DNA of 64,000 nucleotides from Amycolatopsis albispora (lineage in GTDB: Bacteria; Actinomycetota; Actinomycetes; Mycobacteriales; Pseudonocardiaceae). Made by a program: the position numbers and the translations under genes. Each line of letters opens with the position of its first letter. Position 1 is the first letter of the stretch. The notes beneath the pieces were generated by a model, which was not told the origin of the DNA, ran no database searches, and saw nothing but the letters and a program-made list of their open reading frames with translations. This document shows, in pieces, positions 55,395 to 63,942 of this stretch. Location: positions 1,984,001-2,048,000 of the forward strand of contig NZ_CP015163.1 of assembly GCF_003312875.1 (NCBI RefSeq), given 5' to 3'.

Positions 55395-55979
55395 ATGCGG
55401 AAACTGACCTTTGCCATGAACGTGTCCCTGGACGGCTACATCGCCGCGCGCGGGGATGACCTTGGCTGGAGCGGGGGTGACGGACCGGACTCGTCGCCCG
55501 GGGATGAGCTGTTCCGGTGGTGGTCCGACCGGGTGGCGGCGACGGGACTGGCGCTGTACGGGCGCAAGCTGTGGGCGAACATGAGCTCCCACTGGCCGAC
55601 CGCCGACCAGCGGCCCGGCGCCACCCCGGCGGAGAAGGAGTTCTCCCGCCGCTGGCGTGACATGCCGAAGGTGGTGTTCTCCTCGACGACCAGCACGGTC
55701 GACTGGAACACCCGCCTGGTCACCGGCGACGCGGTCACCGAGATCACCCGGCTCAAGGCCGAGGACGGCGGCCCGATGGACATCGGCGGCGCGACGCTCG
55801 CCGCGGCGGCCATGCGGGCCGGGCTGATCGACGAGTACGTGCTGGTCACCGTGCCGGTCCTGGTGGGCGGCGGCACGCCGTTCTTCACCGCCCTGGACAG
55901 CTGGGTGAACCTGAACCTGGTGGAGACGCGGACGTTCCCCGGCGGCGTACTGCTGACCCGGTACCAGACGAGGCGATGA
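55395..55979 (+). CDS. Dihydrofolate-reductase-like (RibD C-terminal) protein
   Basis: 194 aa with AGGAGG upstream of ATG 55395. N-terminus MRKLTFAMNVSLDGYIA is the signature of the DHFR/RibD_C reductase family; LALYGRKLWANM, MPKVVFSSTTSTVDW and IGGATLAAAAMRAGLIDEYV, then PVLVGGGTPFF, complete it. These proteins bind NADPH and are usually of unknown substrate. The gene converges on the ECF sigma gene with a strong shared hairpin. In actinomycetes such genes are often paired with sigma factors or stress regulators. Confidence 0.88.
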   Translation: MRKLTFAMNVSLDGYIAARGDDLGWSGGDGPDSSPGDELFRWWSDRVAATGLALYGRKLWANMSSHWPTADQRPGATPAEKEFSRRWRDMPKVVFSSTTSTVDWNTRLVTGDAVTEITRLKAEDGGPMDIGGATLAAAAMRAGLIDEYVLVTVPVLVGGGTPFFTALDSWVNLNLVETRTFPGGVLLTRYQTRR

Positions 55980-55983
55980 GCGC

Positions 55984-56021
55984 ACCTGCCGCCGGCGGTG
56001 CTCACACCGTCGGCGGCAGGT
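55984..56021. terminator. Strong bidirectional terminator hairpin
   Basis: An 11-bp perfect stem (55984-55994 with 56011-56021) encloses a nested stem CGGTG/CACCG with loop CTCA. It lies where the DHFR-like gene and the sigma gene converge; it overlaps the end of the sigma coding sequence. Confidence 0.65.
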
Positions 56022-57003
56022 CCAGCCACGGCTGGCCGGTGGCGTCGAATCCGGTCAGCTCGGCGATCTTCCCGTCGACGACGCGCAGGGCCGCGATCGC
56101 GAACAGCCGGTACGCCGGGTCGCCGGGGGTGCGCAGGTACAACGCGGCGGCGGGCATGCGGTTGACCGTCGTGACGATGCCGCGCCAGTCGTCGTGGCCG
56201 GGCTGGAAAAGTCCGCCGGAGACCCAGCCGTCCACCGCGGCCTTCGCCGTCCTGACCAAGGTGCCCGAATCGGGCAGCATCGCGAAGCGCAGGTCGTCAC
56301 GCAGCAGGGAGATCAGCCCGTCGAGGTCGTTGCGCTCGTGTGCCCCGATGTACGACTTCACCACCCCGCGCTCGTCGTTCGACAGCTCGTGGGTGGCGGG
56401 ACCGCGCCAGTCGAGACGACGGCCAGGCAGTTGCTCGCGCATCGTCACGCGCGCCCGCTGCAGCGCGCTGGTCACCGACGCGACGGTCAGCTCGAGGGCG
56501 TCGGCGGCCTTCGACGCCGGCCAGCCGAGGACGTCGCGCAGGATGAACACCGCCCGCTGCCGCGGCGGCAGGTATTGGACGGCGACGATGAACGCCAGCT
56601 CGACCGTTTCCCGCGCCACCGCCGATTCCTGCGGGTCCTCGGGAAGCATGCGGTCGGGATACGGCTGCAGGTACGGCAGCTCGGAGTCCGCCAGCTCGGA
56701 CGGCACGGGGGTGCGGTCGTTGCGCTTTTCCAGGAAGTCGAGGCAGGCGTTCGTCGCGATCCGGTACAGCCAGGTCCGCGGCGCGGCGTTGCCCTTGAAC
56801 GACTCCCGCTTGTGCCACGCCCGCAGGAACGTCTCCTGCGTCATGTCCTGGGCGTCCTCGTAGTTCGCGAGCATCCGGTAGCAGTGCAGCTGCAGCTCAC
56901 GCCGGTGGCGCTCGGTGATGAGCGCGAACCGCGCCTTATCGCCCGCGCGGACCACCGCGATGAACGTGGCCGCGTCGGCACCCAGCGAGCTAGCGTCGGT
57001 CAT
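56002..57003 (-). CDS. ECF sigma factor with C-terminal SnoaL-like domain
   Basis: 333 aa. Region 2 spans about 20-90 (HCYRMLANYEDAQDMTQETF, LRAWHKRESF, LYRIATNACLDFLEKR) and region 4 about 135-185 (LPPRQRAVFILRDVLGWPAS then KAADALELTVASVTSALQRA). The C-terminal ~125 residues (VKSYIGAHERNDLDGLISLL to LPPTV) form an NTF2/SnoaL-like domain, as in SigG/SigJ and ECF41-like factors, where it senses a ligand or modulates activity in place of an anti-sigma. Its ATG overlaps the stop of the ABC ATPase gene, making it the last gene of the metallophore transport operon. Its targets are unknown. Confidence 0.88.
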   Translation of the reverse strand: MTDASSLGADAATFIAVVRAGDKARFALITERHRRELQLHCYRMLANYEDAQDMTQETFLRAWHKRESFKGNAAPRTWLYRIATNACLDFLEKRNDRTPVPSELADSELPYLQPYPDRMLPEDPQESAVARETVELAFIVAVQYLPPRQRAVFILRDVLGWPASKAADALELTVASVTSALQRARVTMREQLPGRRLDWRGPATHELSNDERGVVKSYIGAHERNDLDGLISLLRDDLRFAMLPDSGTLVRTAKAAVDGWVSGGLFQPGHDDWRGIVTTVNRMPAAALYLRTPGDPAYRLFAIAALRVVDGKIAELTGFDATGQPWLDLPPTV

Positions 57004-57860
57004 GGTCGTCGATCCTTCCACCGGCGTGAGGGGGCTGCCAGAACTGACGGCGCGGCGGAGGATTTCTGATCGGTGGAGCCGCTGACGCGATCGTAGGCGC
57101 AGAGCGGGCGGCCGGTCACTTCGTCGTGCCAGACGCGCCCGTGGACGCCGAAGACCGCCTCGAGCAGATCGGCGGTGACGACCTCGGCGGCGGGGCCGTC
57201 GGCGTGCACGCGGCCGTCGTGCAGTGCCACGATCCGGTCGGCGTAGCGGGCGGCCTGGACGAGGTCGTGCAGCACGGTGACCACGGTCAGGCCGCGTTCG
57301 GCGCGCAGCCGGTCGATCAGGTCGAGCATCTGCAGCTGGTGGTGCACGTCGAGATAGGTGGTGGGCTCGTCGAGCAGGAGCAGCGGCGCGTCCTGGGCCA
57401 GTGCGAGCGCGAGGCGGACGCGTTGCCGTTCCCCGCCGGAGAGCCGGTCGAGCACGGCGTCGGCGTAGGCCTCGACCCCGGCGTCGGCCAGTGCCCGTTC
57501 GACCTGCTCGTCGTCGCCCCCGGCGAGCATGCCCAGCGGTCCGCGGGTGGCGTAGCGGCCTTGCCGGACGAGCTGGCGCGCGGTGAGCGCGGGCACCGGC
57601 GGCATCGCCTGCGGCAGTACCGCGATGCGGCGCGCGACGGCCCGGCGCGAAAGCGTGCGCAGCGGCCGGTCGTCCAGTGACACCGAACCGGCGTCGGGCG
57701 CGTGCAGCCCGGCGAGCACGCGCAGCAGGGTGGATTTGCCGCAGCCGTTGCGGCCGACCAGCGCGAGCCACTGCCCGCTCGGCACGGCGAGGCCGACCCC
57801 GTCCAGCACGGTCCGGCTGCCGAAGGTGACGGTGATGCCGGTGGCGAGCAGAGCGGTCAT
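57000..57860 (-). CDS. FepC-like ABC transporter ATPase
   Basis: 286 aa. Walker A GRNGCGKST (36-44), signature LSGGERQR (about 140-147), Walker B LLLLDEPT (160-167) and the H-loop in VTVLHDL. This is the FecE/FepC/BtuD type that powers uptake of siderophores, heme or cobalamin. Coupled by 4-nt overlaps to the permease before it and the sigma gene after it. The last ~30 residues are Ser/Arg-rich and not part of the fold. Confidence 0.93.
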   Translation of the reverse strand: MTALLATGITVTFGSRTVLDGVGLAVPSGQWLALVGRNGCGKSTLLRVLAGLHAPDAGSVSLDDRPLRTLSRRAVARRIAVLPQAMPPVPALTARQLVRQGRYATRGPLGMLAGGDDEQVERALADAGVEAYADAVLDRLSGGERQRVRLALALAQDAPLLLLDEPTTYLDVHHQLQMLDLIDRLRAERGLTVVTVLHDLVQAARYADRIVALHDGRVHADGPAAEVVTADLLEAVFGVHGRVWHDEVTGRPLCAYDRVSGSTDQKSSAAPSVLAAPSRRWKDRRP

Positions 57861-58855
57861 GAGCCATCTCCGGAGGTGAGGGCGGACTGGCGGCGGGCCG
57901 CGCGGACGAGCACGACCGCACCGGCGATCGCGGTGATCGCGCCGGTGGGCACGCCCAGCGGCTGCCCGCCGAGCGCGGCGAGTTCGGTGAGCTGCTGGGC
58001 CGCGGCGTCGGCGGCGCAGACGGTGGCCGCGCCGATGAGCGCGCTGCCGGGCACGAGCAGGCGGTGGTCGGCGCCGAAGGCGAGCCGCGCGGCGTGCGGG
58101 GCGAGCAGCCCGACGAAGGCCAGGGCGCCCACGGTGGCGATCGCCGCGGCGGCGGCCACCACGGCCAGCAGCAGGGTCGCGCTGCGCCACCGGGCCGGGT
58201 CGAGCCCGACCCCGCGGGCGTGGTCGTCGTCGACCGCGAGCACCCCGAGCACCGGCGCGGCCAGCACGGCGGCCACCAGCACCGGGACCAGCCACGGCAG
58301 CAGCGCCTGCCAGTGCGCCCAGCCGCGGCCGTTGAGCGAGCCGACCAGCCACTGCACCATGGCGGCGGCGCCCTGTGGCCGGGCGGTCAGCAGGATCAGC
58401 GTGATCCCGGTGAGCACCGCGGAGATCAGCACGCCGAGCACCGACAGCCGCAGCGGGTCGCTGCCGGTGCGCGCGGCCACCACCCAGAGCACTCCGCCGC
58501 CGAGCACCCCACCGGCGACGGCGGTGCCGATCATGCCGTGCGGGGTGGCGATCGCGCCGCCGAGCAGGGAGGCGGTCACCGCGCCGAGCACGGCACCGGA
58601 GCCGACGCCGGTGATTTCCGGTGCGGCCAGCGGATTGCGCAGCAGGCTCTGCAGCACGCACCCGGCGACGCCGAGGCAGGCACCGGCGCCGAGCGCCACC
58701 AGCACCCGCGGCAGGCGCAGGTCCAGCACGATCCGGCGGGTGGTCTCGTCGCCGAGCATGGTCCACAGCCCGCTGCCGGAGGCGCCGGTCATCAGCTGCG
58801 CGAGTGCCGCGATCACGGTGCCCAGTACCAGACCAGGCCACAGCCAGCGCCTCAT
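57857..58855 (-). CDS. FecCD-family permease, second subunit
   Basis: 332 aa, about nine to ten hydrophobic segments. RLPRVLVALGAGACLGVAGC and NPLAAPEITGVGSGAVLGAV are the family signatures; FVGLLAPHAARLAFGADHR is the cytoplasmic coupling loop that contacts the ATPase. Forms a heterodimeric channel with the permease encoded upstream, with which it overlaps by 4 nt. Confidence 0.93.
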   Translation of the reverse strand: MRRWLWPGLVLGTVIAALAQLMTGASGSGLWTMLGDETTRRIVLDLRLPRVLVALGAGACLGVAGCVLQSLLRNPLAAPEITGVGSGAVLGAVTASLLGGAIATPHGMIGTAVAGGVLGGGVLWVVAARTGSDPLRLSVLGVLISAVLTGITLILLTARPQGAAAMVQWLVGSLNGRGWAHWQALLPWLVPVLVAAVLAAPVLGVLAVDDDHARGVGLDPARWRSATLLLAVVAAAAAIATVGALAFVGLLAPHAARLAFGADHRLLVPGSALIGAATVCAADAAAQQLTELAALGGQPLGVPTGAITAIAGAVVLVRAARRQSALTSGDGS

Positions 58856-59835
58856 GTGCGCGCCGCCCGCCGCCGGTGGAGCACCAGCACTCCCCCGCAG
58901 AGCACCGCGAGCAACGCGGTCAGCCCGCCGACGGGCAGTTCGACCGGGTACAGCACGGTGCGCGCGAGCAGGTCGGCCGCGGTCACCAGCAGCGCACCGG
59001 TCGCCACCGACCAGCCGAGCCAGGCCAGGGCGGATCCCGACGGCCGCAGGGCGCGGGCGAGCTGCGGCGCGAGGAAACCGACCCAGGCGACCGGACCGCA
59101 TGCCCCGACCACGGTCGCCACCAGCAGGCAGCCGATCGCCAGCACCGCCACCCTGGCCGCACCCGCGGGCAGGCCGAGCGCAGTCGCGGTGTCGTCGCCG
59201 AGCCGCAGCACGCCGAGCGCGGGCAGTGCCAGCACGGTCAGCGGCAGCGCGAGCAGCATGCCGGGCACCGAGGTGAGCACCGTGGTCCAGGTGGTGCCGG
59301 TCAGCGAGCCGAGCAGGTACCGCACGAGCACGCCCTGCTCGCGGGACTCGGTCAGGGACATCCCGGCCAGCAGCACCGCCTGCAGCGCCGAACCGATCGC
59401 CGCGCCGATCAGCAGCACGGCGGCCGGGCCCACCGCGCGCCGGACGGCCAGCAGGGTCAGCCCGCCGCCGGCCGCCGCCCCGAGCAGCGCCGGGACCAGT
59501 GGCGCGCCCGGCACGCTCACCCCGGTGACCACCACCAGCGCGACCGCGGCCGCGGCGCCGGACGACACCCCCAGCAGTTCCGGCACCGCCAGCGGGTTCC
59601 GCAGCGATTCCTGCAGCAGCAGCCCGGCCGCGCCCAGCACCGCGCCGGCGAACAACGCGAGCACCAGCCGCGGTGCGCGCAGTTCGAGCACCACCAGGCG
59701 GTCCAGCACCGGGGCGTCACCGGCGAGCACCGCGGGAAAGTGGTCGGGAGTCACCACCGGCTGGCCGAGGCTGAGCGCGAGCACGGCCAGCACGACCGCG
59801 CCGAGCACAACCCCGGCCACCGCCACCCGGCTCAC
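58852..59835 (-). CDS. FecCD-family permease, first subunit
   Basis: 327 aa from GTG. LRAPRLVLALFAGAVLGAAG, NPLAVPELLGVSSGAAAAVA and WVGFLAPQLARALRPSG are the FecCD motifs. Around nine transmembrane helices. The start overlaps the binding-protein stop (GTGA). Together with the next permease it forms the membrane part of the importer. Confidence 0.93.
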   Translation of the reverse strand: MSRVAVAGVVLGAVVLAVLALSLGQPVVTPDHFPAVLAGDAPVLDRLVVLELRAPRLVLALFAGAVLGAAGLLLQESLRNPLAVPELLGVSSGAAAAVALVVVTGVSVPGAPLVPALLGAAAGGGLTLLAVRRAVGPAAVLLIGAAIGSALQAVLLAGMSLTESREQGVLVRYLLGSLTGTTWTTVLTSVPGMLLALPLTVLALPALGVLRLGDDTATALGLPAGAARVAVLAIGCLLVATVVGACGPVAWVGFLAPQLARALRPSGSALAWLGWSVATGALLVTAADLLARTVLYPVELPVGGLTALLAVLCGGVLVLHRRRAART

Positions 59836-60818
59836 GCCGCGGGAGCCTTGTCCACGGCTTCGCGCACGATCGCGGCCAGGCTGCGCGTGCCGCGGCCCTT
59901 GCCCCAGAGATCGGCGTTCATCTCGTGCACCGCACCGGTTTTCACCGCGGGGATCTCACGCCACACCGGGTTGTCCGCCAGCTGCCGCGACAACGGCACC
60001 GCGTCGGTGGAGAAGAGCAGCGAGTACACAAAAACCACGTCGGGTTGCTGGGCGAGCAGTTCCTCCACGCTGTAGTTGCTCGCGGTGTCCACATCGGAGT
60101 TCTTGGCCGGGAACGGGTAGCGGAAGAGGTGGGCCAGCAGGTCGCCCTTGAGCGAGTCGGCGTTGTCCACGCCGATCGCGTCGACACTGCCGTACATCAG
60201 CACCGCCGTGCCCCGCTGCCCGCGCTTTTCCACGGTGTCGGCCAGCATCGCGCGGAACCGCTCCTCGGCCCGCGTGGCTTCCTCGACCCGTCCGGTGAGC
60301 GCACCGAGATTGCGCAGGTAACCGACCGATTCCTGCCACGTCTTGGGTTCGGTCAGCCACAGCGGCGCGAACTGGCCGACGGTGCTCGCCAGTCCATCGT
60401 GGACACCGGACAGGCCGATCACCAGGTCCGGCTTCAGCGCGGCGATGCTCTCCACGTCTTCGCTGCCGAAGCTGCCGCGCACCACCGGCACCGCCGCGCC
60501 CGCGTCACCGAGCAGCACCGGGTGGCTGAGCAGCCGCGGGTTGCTGGTTCCGGCGGGCACGATGCCCAGTTCGGTGGTGAGGTCATCACAGAGGCCGCTC
60601 AGGCAGACGATGCGCTGCGGTGGCGCGGTCAGCGTCAGTTCCTGCCCGTGCGGGTCGGTGATCCGCAGCGACGGTTCCAGCGGGGCGACCGCGCGGTCCA
60701 CGGGTACGACCGGGGCGGCAGTGCTGCTCCCGGCCGGTTCGGTGGCGCAGGCGGACAAGGTCAGGGCGAGCGCGGCGAGGGCCGCGCCGAAGGTTCGGCG
60801 CACGGCGGGGTTCTCCAT
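59832..60818 (-). CDS. Periplasmic-type metallophore-binding lipoprotein (FecB-like)
   Basis: 328 aa. Signal peptide with hydrophobic stretch FGAALAALALTLSACAT and lipobox LSAC, so the mature protein is anchored through a lipid-modified Cys. The rest is a class III substrate-binding protein: RIVCLSGLCDDLTTELGIVP, IAALKPDLVIGLSGVHDGLA and VEELLAQQPDVVFVYS. These bind Fe-siderophores, heme, cobalamin or other metal chelates. The short Cys pair in CLSGLC is unusual and might bind metal or form a disulfide. It follows the MFS gene by 17 nt and starts the ABC importer genes. Confidence 0.9.
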   Translation of the reverse strand: MENPAVRRTFGAALAALALTLSACATEPAGSSTAAPVVPVDRAVAPLEPSLRITDPHGQELTLTAPPQRIVCLSGLCDDLTTELGIVPAGTSNPRLLSHPVLLGDAGAAVPVVRGSFGSEDVESIAALKPDLVIGLSGVHDGLASTVGQFAPLWLTEPKTWQESVGYLRNLGALTGRVEEATRAEERFRAMLADTVEKRGQRGTAVLMYGSVDAIGVDNADSLKGDLLAHLFRYPFPAKNSDVDTASNYSVEELLAQQPDVVFVYSLLFSTDAVPLSRQLADNPVWREIPAVKTGAVHEMNADLWGKGRGTRSLAAIVREAVDKAPAA

Positions 60819-60835
60819 TCCGATGTGGACAGTGC

Positions 60836-62074
60836 TCAGGCGAGTGGTTCGGGGGTGCGGGCGCGGGCCCGCAAGGTGGGCGACAGCCAGGCGAACGCCA
60901 CACCGGCGGCGAGGACCGCGGTACCGGCCACGAGACCGCCGCGAGCGCCCGCGCCGGTCACCGCGACCGCGCCCGCCAAGGCGGCTCCGGCGGGCTGGCC
61001 GACGCCCCAGGCGAGCATCCGGCCGGTGGTGTTCACCCGTGCCTGCAACTCGTCGGGGCTCAGCTGCTGCCGGTAGGTGACCGCGTTGAGCACGACCGCC
61101 GAATGCGCTGTCCCCCAGCAGATCACCGTCAGCACGGCGAGCAGCCAGTGCGTGGTCAGCGTGGTCGCCACCGCGGCGAGCAGGGAGCACGGCAGGGCGG
61201 TGAGCGCGAAACGGGCGGGGCCGAACCGGGCGCCCAGCCGCGGCACGAGCCGGGCGGCGAGCACGCCACCGATGCCCCAGCAGGCGAACAACACGGCGAG
61301 CCGGGCGTCACCGGACGCACGCACGCCGAGTGCCTGGTCCGCGAACGGCACGAGCATGGCGACCCACGCGCCACCGGCGGCCGCGTGGGTCATGCCGACC
61401 AGCGTCAGCAGCCGCACCACGGGCTCGCGACGCAGGAAGCCCAGCCCGGCACCGATGTCCGACCACAACCTCGCCGGACGCTCGCCCGCCGGAACGGCCG
61501 ACAGCGGCCGGGTGATCGCGCGGATCAGCAGCGCCGACGCGACCGCGGTGACCGCGTTGAGCGCCATCAGCGGCGCCGGTGCGGCGAGCACCACCGCCAG
61601 CCCCGCCAGCGGGGGCACGGCCACTTCGACGATCGTGGTGGCGCCGTAGAGCTTCGAGTACGCCGCCGTGAGCTTGGCGCGGCCGACCAGGGTCGGCAGC
61701 GCGCCGAAGTTGGCGGCGTCGAAGAAGACAAACAGGACCTGGACGGCGAAGGCGACCAGCAGCACGTGCACCGCCGTCAGCAGGCCCAGCCACCACGCCA
61801 GCGGCACGCTGGCGAGCAGCACCGCGGTCGCCAGTTCCAGCCCCACCATCAGCACCCGCCGTGGCGCGCGGTCGGCCACCGCACCGGCGACCAGGCCGAA
61901 CAGCAGGTACGGCAACGCTTCCGCCACTGCCACGGCCGAGGTCCAGCCCGCCGAGCCGGTGAGCTGGTACACCAGCACCGGCAGCGCCACCACCGACACC
62001 ACGCTGCCCGCCACCGACACCACGCGCGCGGCCAGGTAACGCCGGAACGCCTTCTCGATCTCCACGCGCGTCAA
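60836..62074 (-). CDS. MFS transporter (EntS-like metallophore exporter)
   Basis: 412 aa, about 12 transmembrane segments. FGLVAGAVADRAPRRVLMVG is the MFS loop 2-3 motif, and the family is that of EntS/MFS_3-type drug and siderophore exporters. The TTG start at 62074 overlaps the methyltransferase stop; a GTG three codons in is an alternative. Beside a FecBCD importer and methyltransferases it probably exports a small metal chelator whose loaded form is re-imported. Confidence 0.88.
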   Translation of the reverse strand: MTRVEIEKAFRRYLAARVVSVAGSVVSVVALPVLVYQLTGSAGWTSAVAVAEALPYLLFGLVAGAVADRAPRRVLMVGLELATAVLLASVPLAWWLGLLTAVHVLLVAFAVQVLFVFFDAANFGALPTLVGRAKLTAAYSKLYGATTIVEVAVPPLAGLAVVLAAPAPLMALNAVTAVASALLIRAITRPLSAVPAGERPARLWSDIGAGLGFLRREPVVRLLTLVGMTHAAAGGAWVAMLVPFADQALGVRASGDARLAVLFACWGIGGVLAARLVPRLGARFGPARFALTALPCSLLAAVATTLTTHWLLAVLTVICWGTAHSAVVLNAVTYRQQLSPDELQARVNTTGRMLAWGVGQPAGAALAGAVAVTGAGARGGLVAGTAVLAAGVAFAWLSPTLRARARTPEPLA

Positions 62075-62787
62075 CCCCGCGCGGCGACAAGATCGCCGTC
62101 GATGTCCACAGAGGACGCGCCAGCCGCGCGCAGCTCAGCCGCCAGTGTCGTGGCGGAGACCGTCCACCAGTCGTAGTGCGTGACCGCGGTGGTGATTTCG
62201 GCGTCACCGTCGAGGGTGCGGTAGGTCATCGTCCAGCGGAGACGGTCCGGGCCGACCGGTTCCGCCCGGCCACGGCCCTCGTAACGCAGGCGCCCGGCGC
62301 GCACGGCGAATGGCTCGCTCTCGGGCACCTCGACCGCCGTCTCGGGCGGCTGGACGTTGAACACCACCGGCGCGCCGGGCGCGAGCCGGGGCACGAGCGC
62401 GGTGAACAACGCACGGCGGTCGCCCGGGGCGAGGTGGCCGATCATGTGCATGCCCACGGCCGCCGCGATCCGGTCCGGCAGGGGCAGGTCGGCCGCGCCC
62501 GCCGGGTACACGGTGACGCGGTCCGCGTCCGGCCGCGCGGCGAGGCGGGCGAGCAGGACCGCGCGCAACTCCGGCGACGGCTCGGCGGCCAGCACCGGCG
62601 CGTCCGGCACGGTGTCGAGCAGCACGTCGGTGCCGAGTCCGGTACCGGCCCCGAATTCGACCACCACTCCCCCGGCGGGATCGACGCCCGCCAGGACCGC
62701 GGCCAGGCGGCCCGACAGCGACGTCCACATCGGACGGCTGAGCAGGTGCAGATATTCCGCCGACGGTGCGTATTCGCGGTAGTTCAC
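62071..62787 (-). CDS. Class I SAM-dependent methyltransferase
   Basis: 238 aa from GTG. Motif I VVEFGAGTGLGTDVL, an acidic residue at the end of strand 2 in LAAEPSPELR, and a post-motif GAPVVFNVQPPETAVEV. The Tyr-rich N-terminus (MNYREYAPSAEYLHLLSRPM) is common in small-molecule methyltransferases. Start and stop both overlap neighbours, so it is part of the coupled operon. It may methylate the metallophore, but the substrate is unknown. Confidence 0.85.
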   Translation of the reverse strand: MNYREYAPSAEYLHLLSRPMWTSLSGRLAAVLAGVDPAGGVVVEFGAGTGLGTDVLLDTVPDAPVLAAEPSPELRAVLLARLAARPDADRVTVYPAGAADLPLPDRIAAAVGMHMIGHLAPGDRRALFTALVPRLAPGAPVVFNVQPPETAVEVPESEPFAVRAGRLRYEGRGRAEPVGPDRLRWTMTYRTLDGDAEITTAVTHYDWWTVSATTLAAELRAAGASSVDIDGDLVAARG

Positions 62788-63059
62788 GGCCGCCGCCCGG
62801 AGGTGAGCGCCACCGGCAAGACCACATCACTGGCCCAGATCACGTCGTAACTCCCCGGGGCCACGTCAGCGCCCCGGCACGCGCCAGGCCCAGTACCGAC
62901 GTCGAGTGCCCTGGCCCCCGGCCGCAACCCCAGCGAGGCCACCGCGGCTTCGACCGCGCAATCGCGCCTGGTCAGCAGGTCCCCGGCCAGTCTCGCGCCG
63001 AGCCCCGGCCAGGAGCCCGGGTCACCACCCTGTGCCACCGCGTCCACCCTTCCCACCAC
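62784..63059 (-). pseudogene. Truncated methyltransferase, first gene of the operon
   Basis: 91 codons encode an N-terminal helix (LGARLAGDLLTRRDCAVEAA), a SAM motif LRPGARALDVGTGPGACRGA, then jump to SYDVIWASDVVLPVALTSG and stop. The middle of the methyltransferase fold is missing, so an internal deletion is likely and the product should be inactive, although the frame and the GTGA overlap with the next gene are kept. It may now serve only to couple translation of the operon. Confidence 0.65.
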
Positions 63060-63110
63060 GCACCGTCACCATTCACCCAGGCGCAGCACCGGATGCGCCG
63101 CCTCCCTAGT

Positions 63111-63130
63111 GGAAATGATAACCATGAGTA
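63111..63130. promoter_or_regulatory. Zur-box-like site in the divergent promoter region
   Basis: GGAAATGATAACCATGAGTA resembles the zinc-uptake regulator consensus centred on AATGATNATCATT (left half AATGAT exact, right half ACCATG 4 of 6). It lies 52 nt upstream of the metallophore operon and 60 nt before the LysR gene. An iron regulator box is less like it. Confidence 0.35.
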
Positions 63131-63189
63131 TTAACCCGGCGTGCGGGCCGGTCGGGCGGAGTGCCCTCTGCGGGAGGCAGGATGTCGCC

Positions 63190-63942
63190 ATGAGCGAGCC
63201 CACCTTCACCCTCGTGCAGCTGCGGTACTTCGAGGCGGCGGCCCGGCACCTGAGCATGACCGCCGCGTCGAAGGAGCTGATGGTGTCCCAGTCGGCGGTG
63301 TCGACCGCGATCGCGCAGCTGGAGAAGGAGATGGGGGTGCAGTTCCTGCTGCGCCACCACGCCCGCGGGCTCAGCCTGACCACCGCCGGTGAGACGTTCT
63401 ACAAGCGGGTGCTGGATTTCCTCGCGCACGGCGCCGAACTGGTCGAGACCGCCCGGCAGGCGGGCACCGAACTGGCCGGGACGCTGACGGTCGGCTGCTT
63501 CGCCACGCTCGCGCCGTTCCGGCTGCCGAGCCTGCTGGCGGAGTTCGAGGCCCGGCATCCCCGGGTCCACGTGTCGCTGCGTGAAGGCGAGCACCACGCG
63601 CTCACCTCGGCCCTGCGCTCGGGTGAGACCGAGCTCGCCCTGCTCTACGGCTACGACCTGGGTGACGACATCGATCGTGAGGTCGTCGGCACGGCACCGC
63701 CATACGCGCTCGTCGCCGAGGACCACCGGCTCGCGCGGCGCAAGCAGCGCAAGGTGTCGCTGCACGAACTGGCCGACGAGCCGATGGTGCTGCTCGACCT
63801 GCCGCACAGCCGTGAGTACCTGCAGTCGATCCTCAGCTCGAACGGGGCGGGCTCGTCGAGCGCTTCCGCCCGCCCCGCGGGCGCCGTGATCACTACCGGC
63901 TGGCCGAGGACGTCTTCGGCCGCGCGTTCCGGGCCAAGATGA
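63190..63942 (+). pseudogene. LysR-type regulator, truncated and joined to the tail of another regulator
   Basis: The ATG at 63190 has GGGAGG upstream. Residues 1-60 are a normal LysR helix-turn-helix (LVQLRYFEAAARHLSMTAAS, MVSQSAVSTAIAQLEKEMGV), then the effector domain (LTVGCFATLAPFRLPSLLAE through EPMVLLDLPHSREYLQSILS) to about residue 216. From about 63840 the LysR frame becomes meaningless (SSASARPAGAV), while the next frame reads GGLVERFRPPRGRRDHYRLA and EDVFGRAFRAKMTEFAAFAA to the window edge, the pattern of a MarR/GbsR winged-helix tail. The last ~80 residues of LysR are missing, so the two regulators appear fused by a deletion. Confidence 0.7.

Noticed and set aside
58064..60151. 695-codon plus-strand frame over the transporter genes
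   Set aside because: It is the antisense shadow of two permeases and the binding protein, with low-complexity His/Gly/Arg composition.
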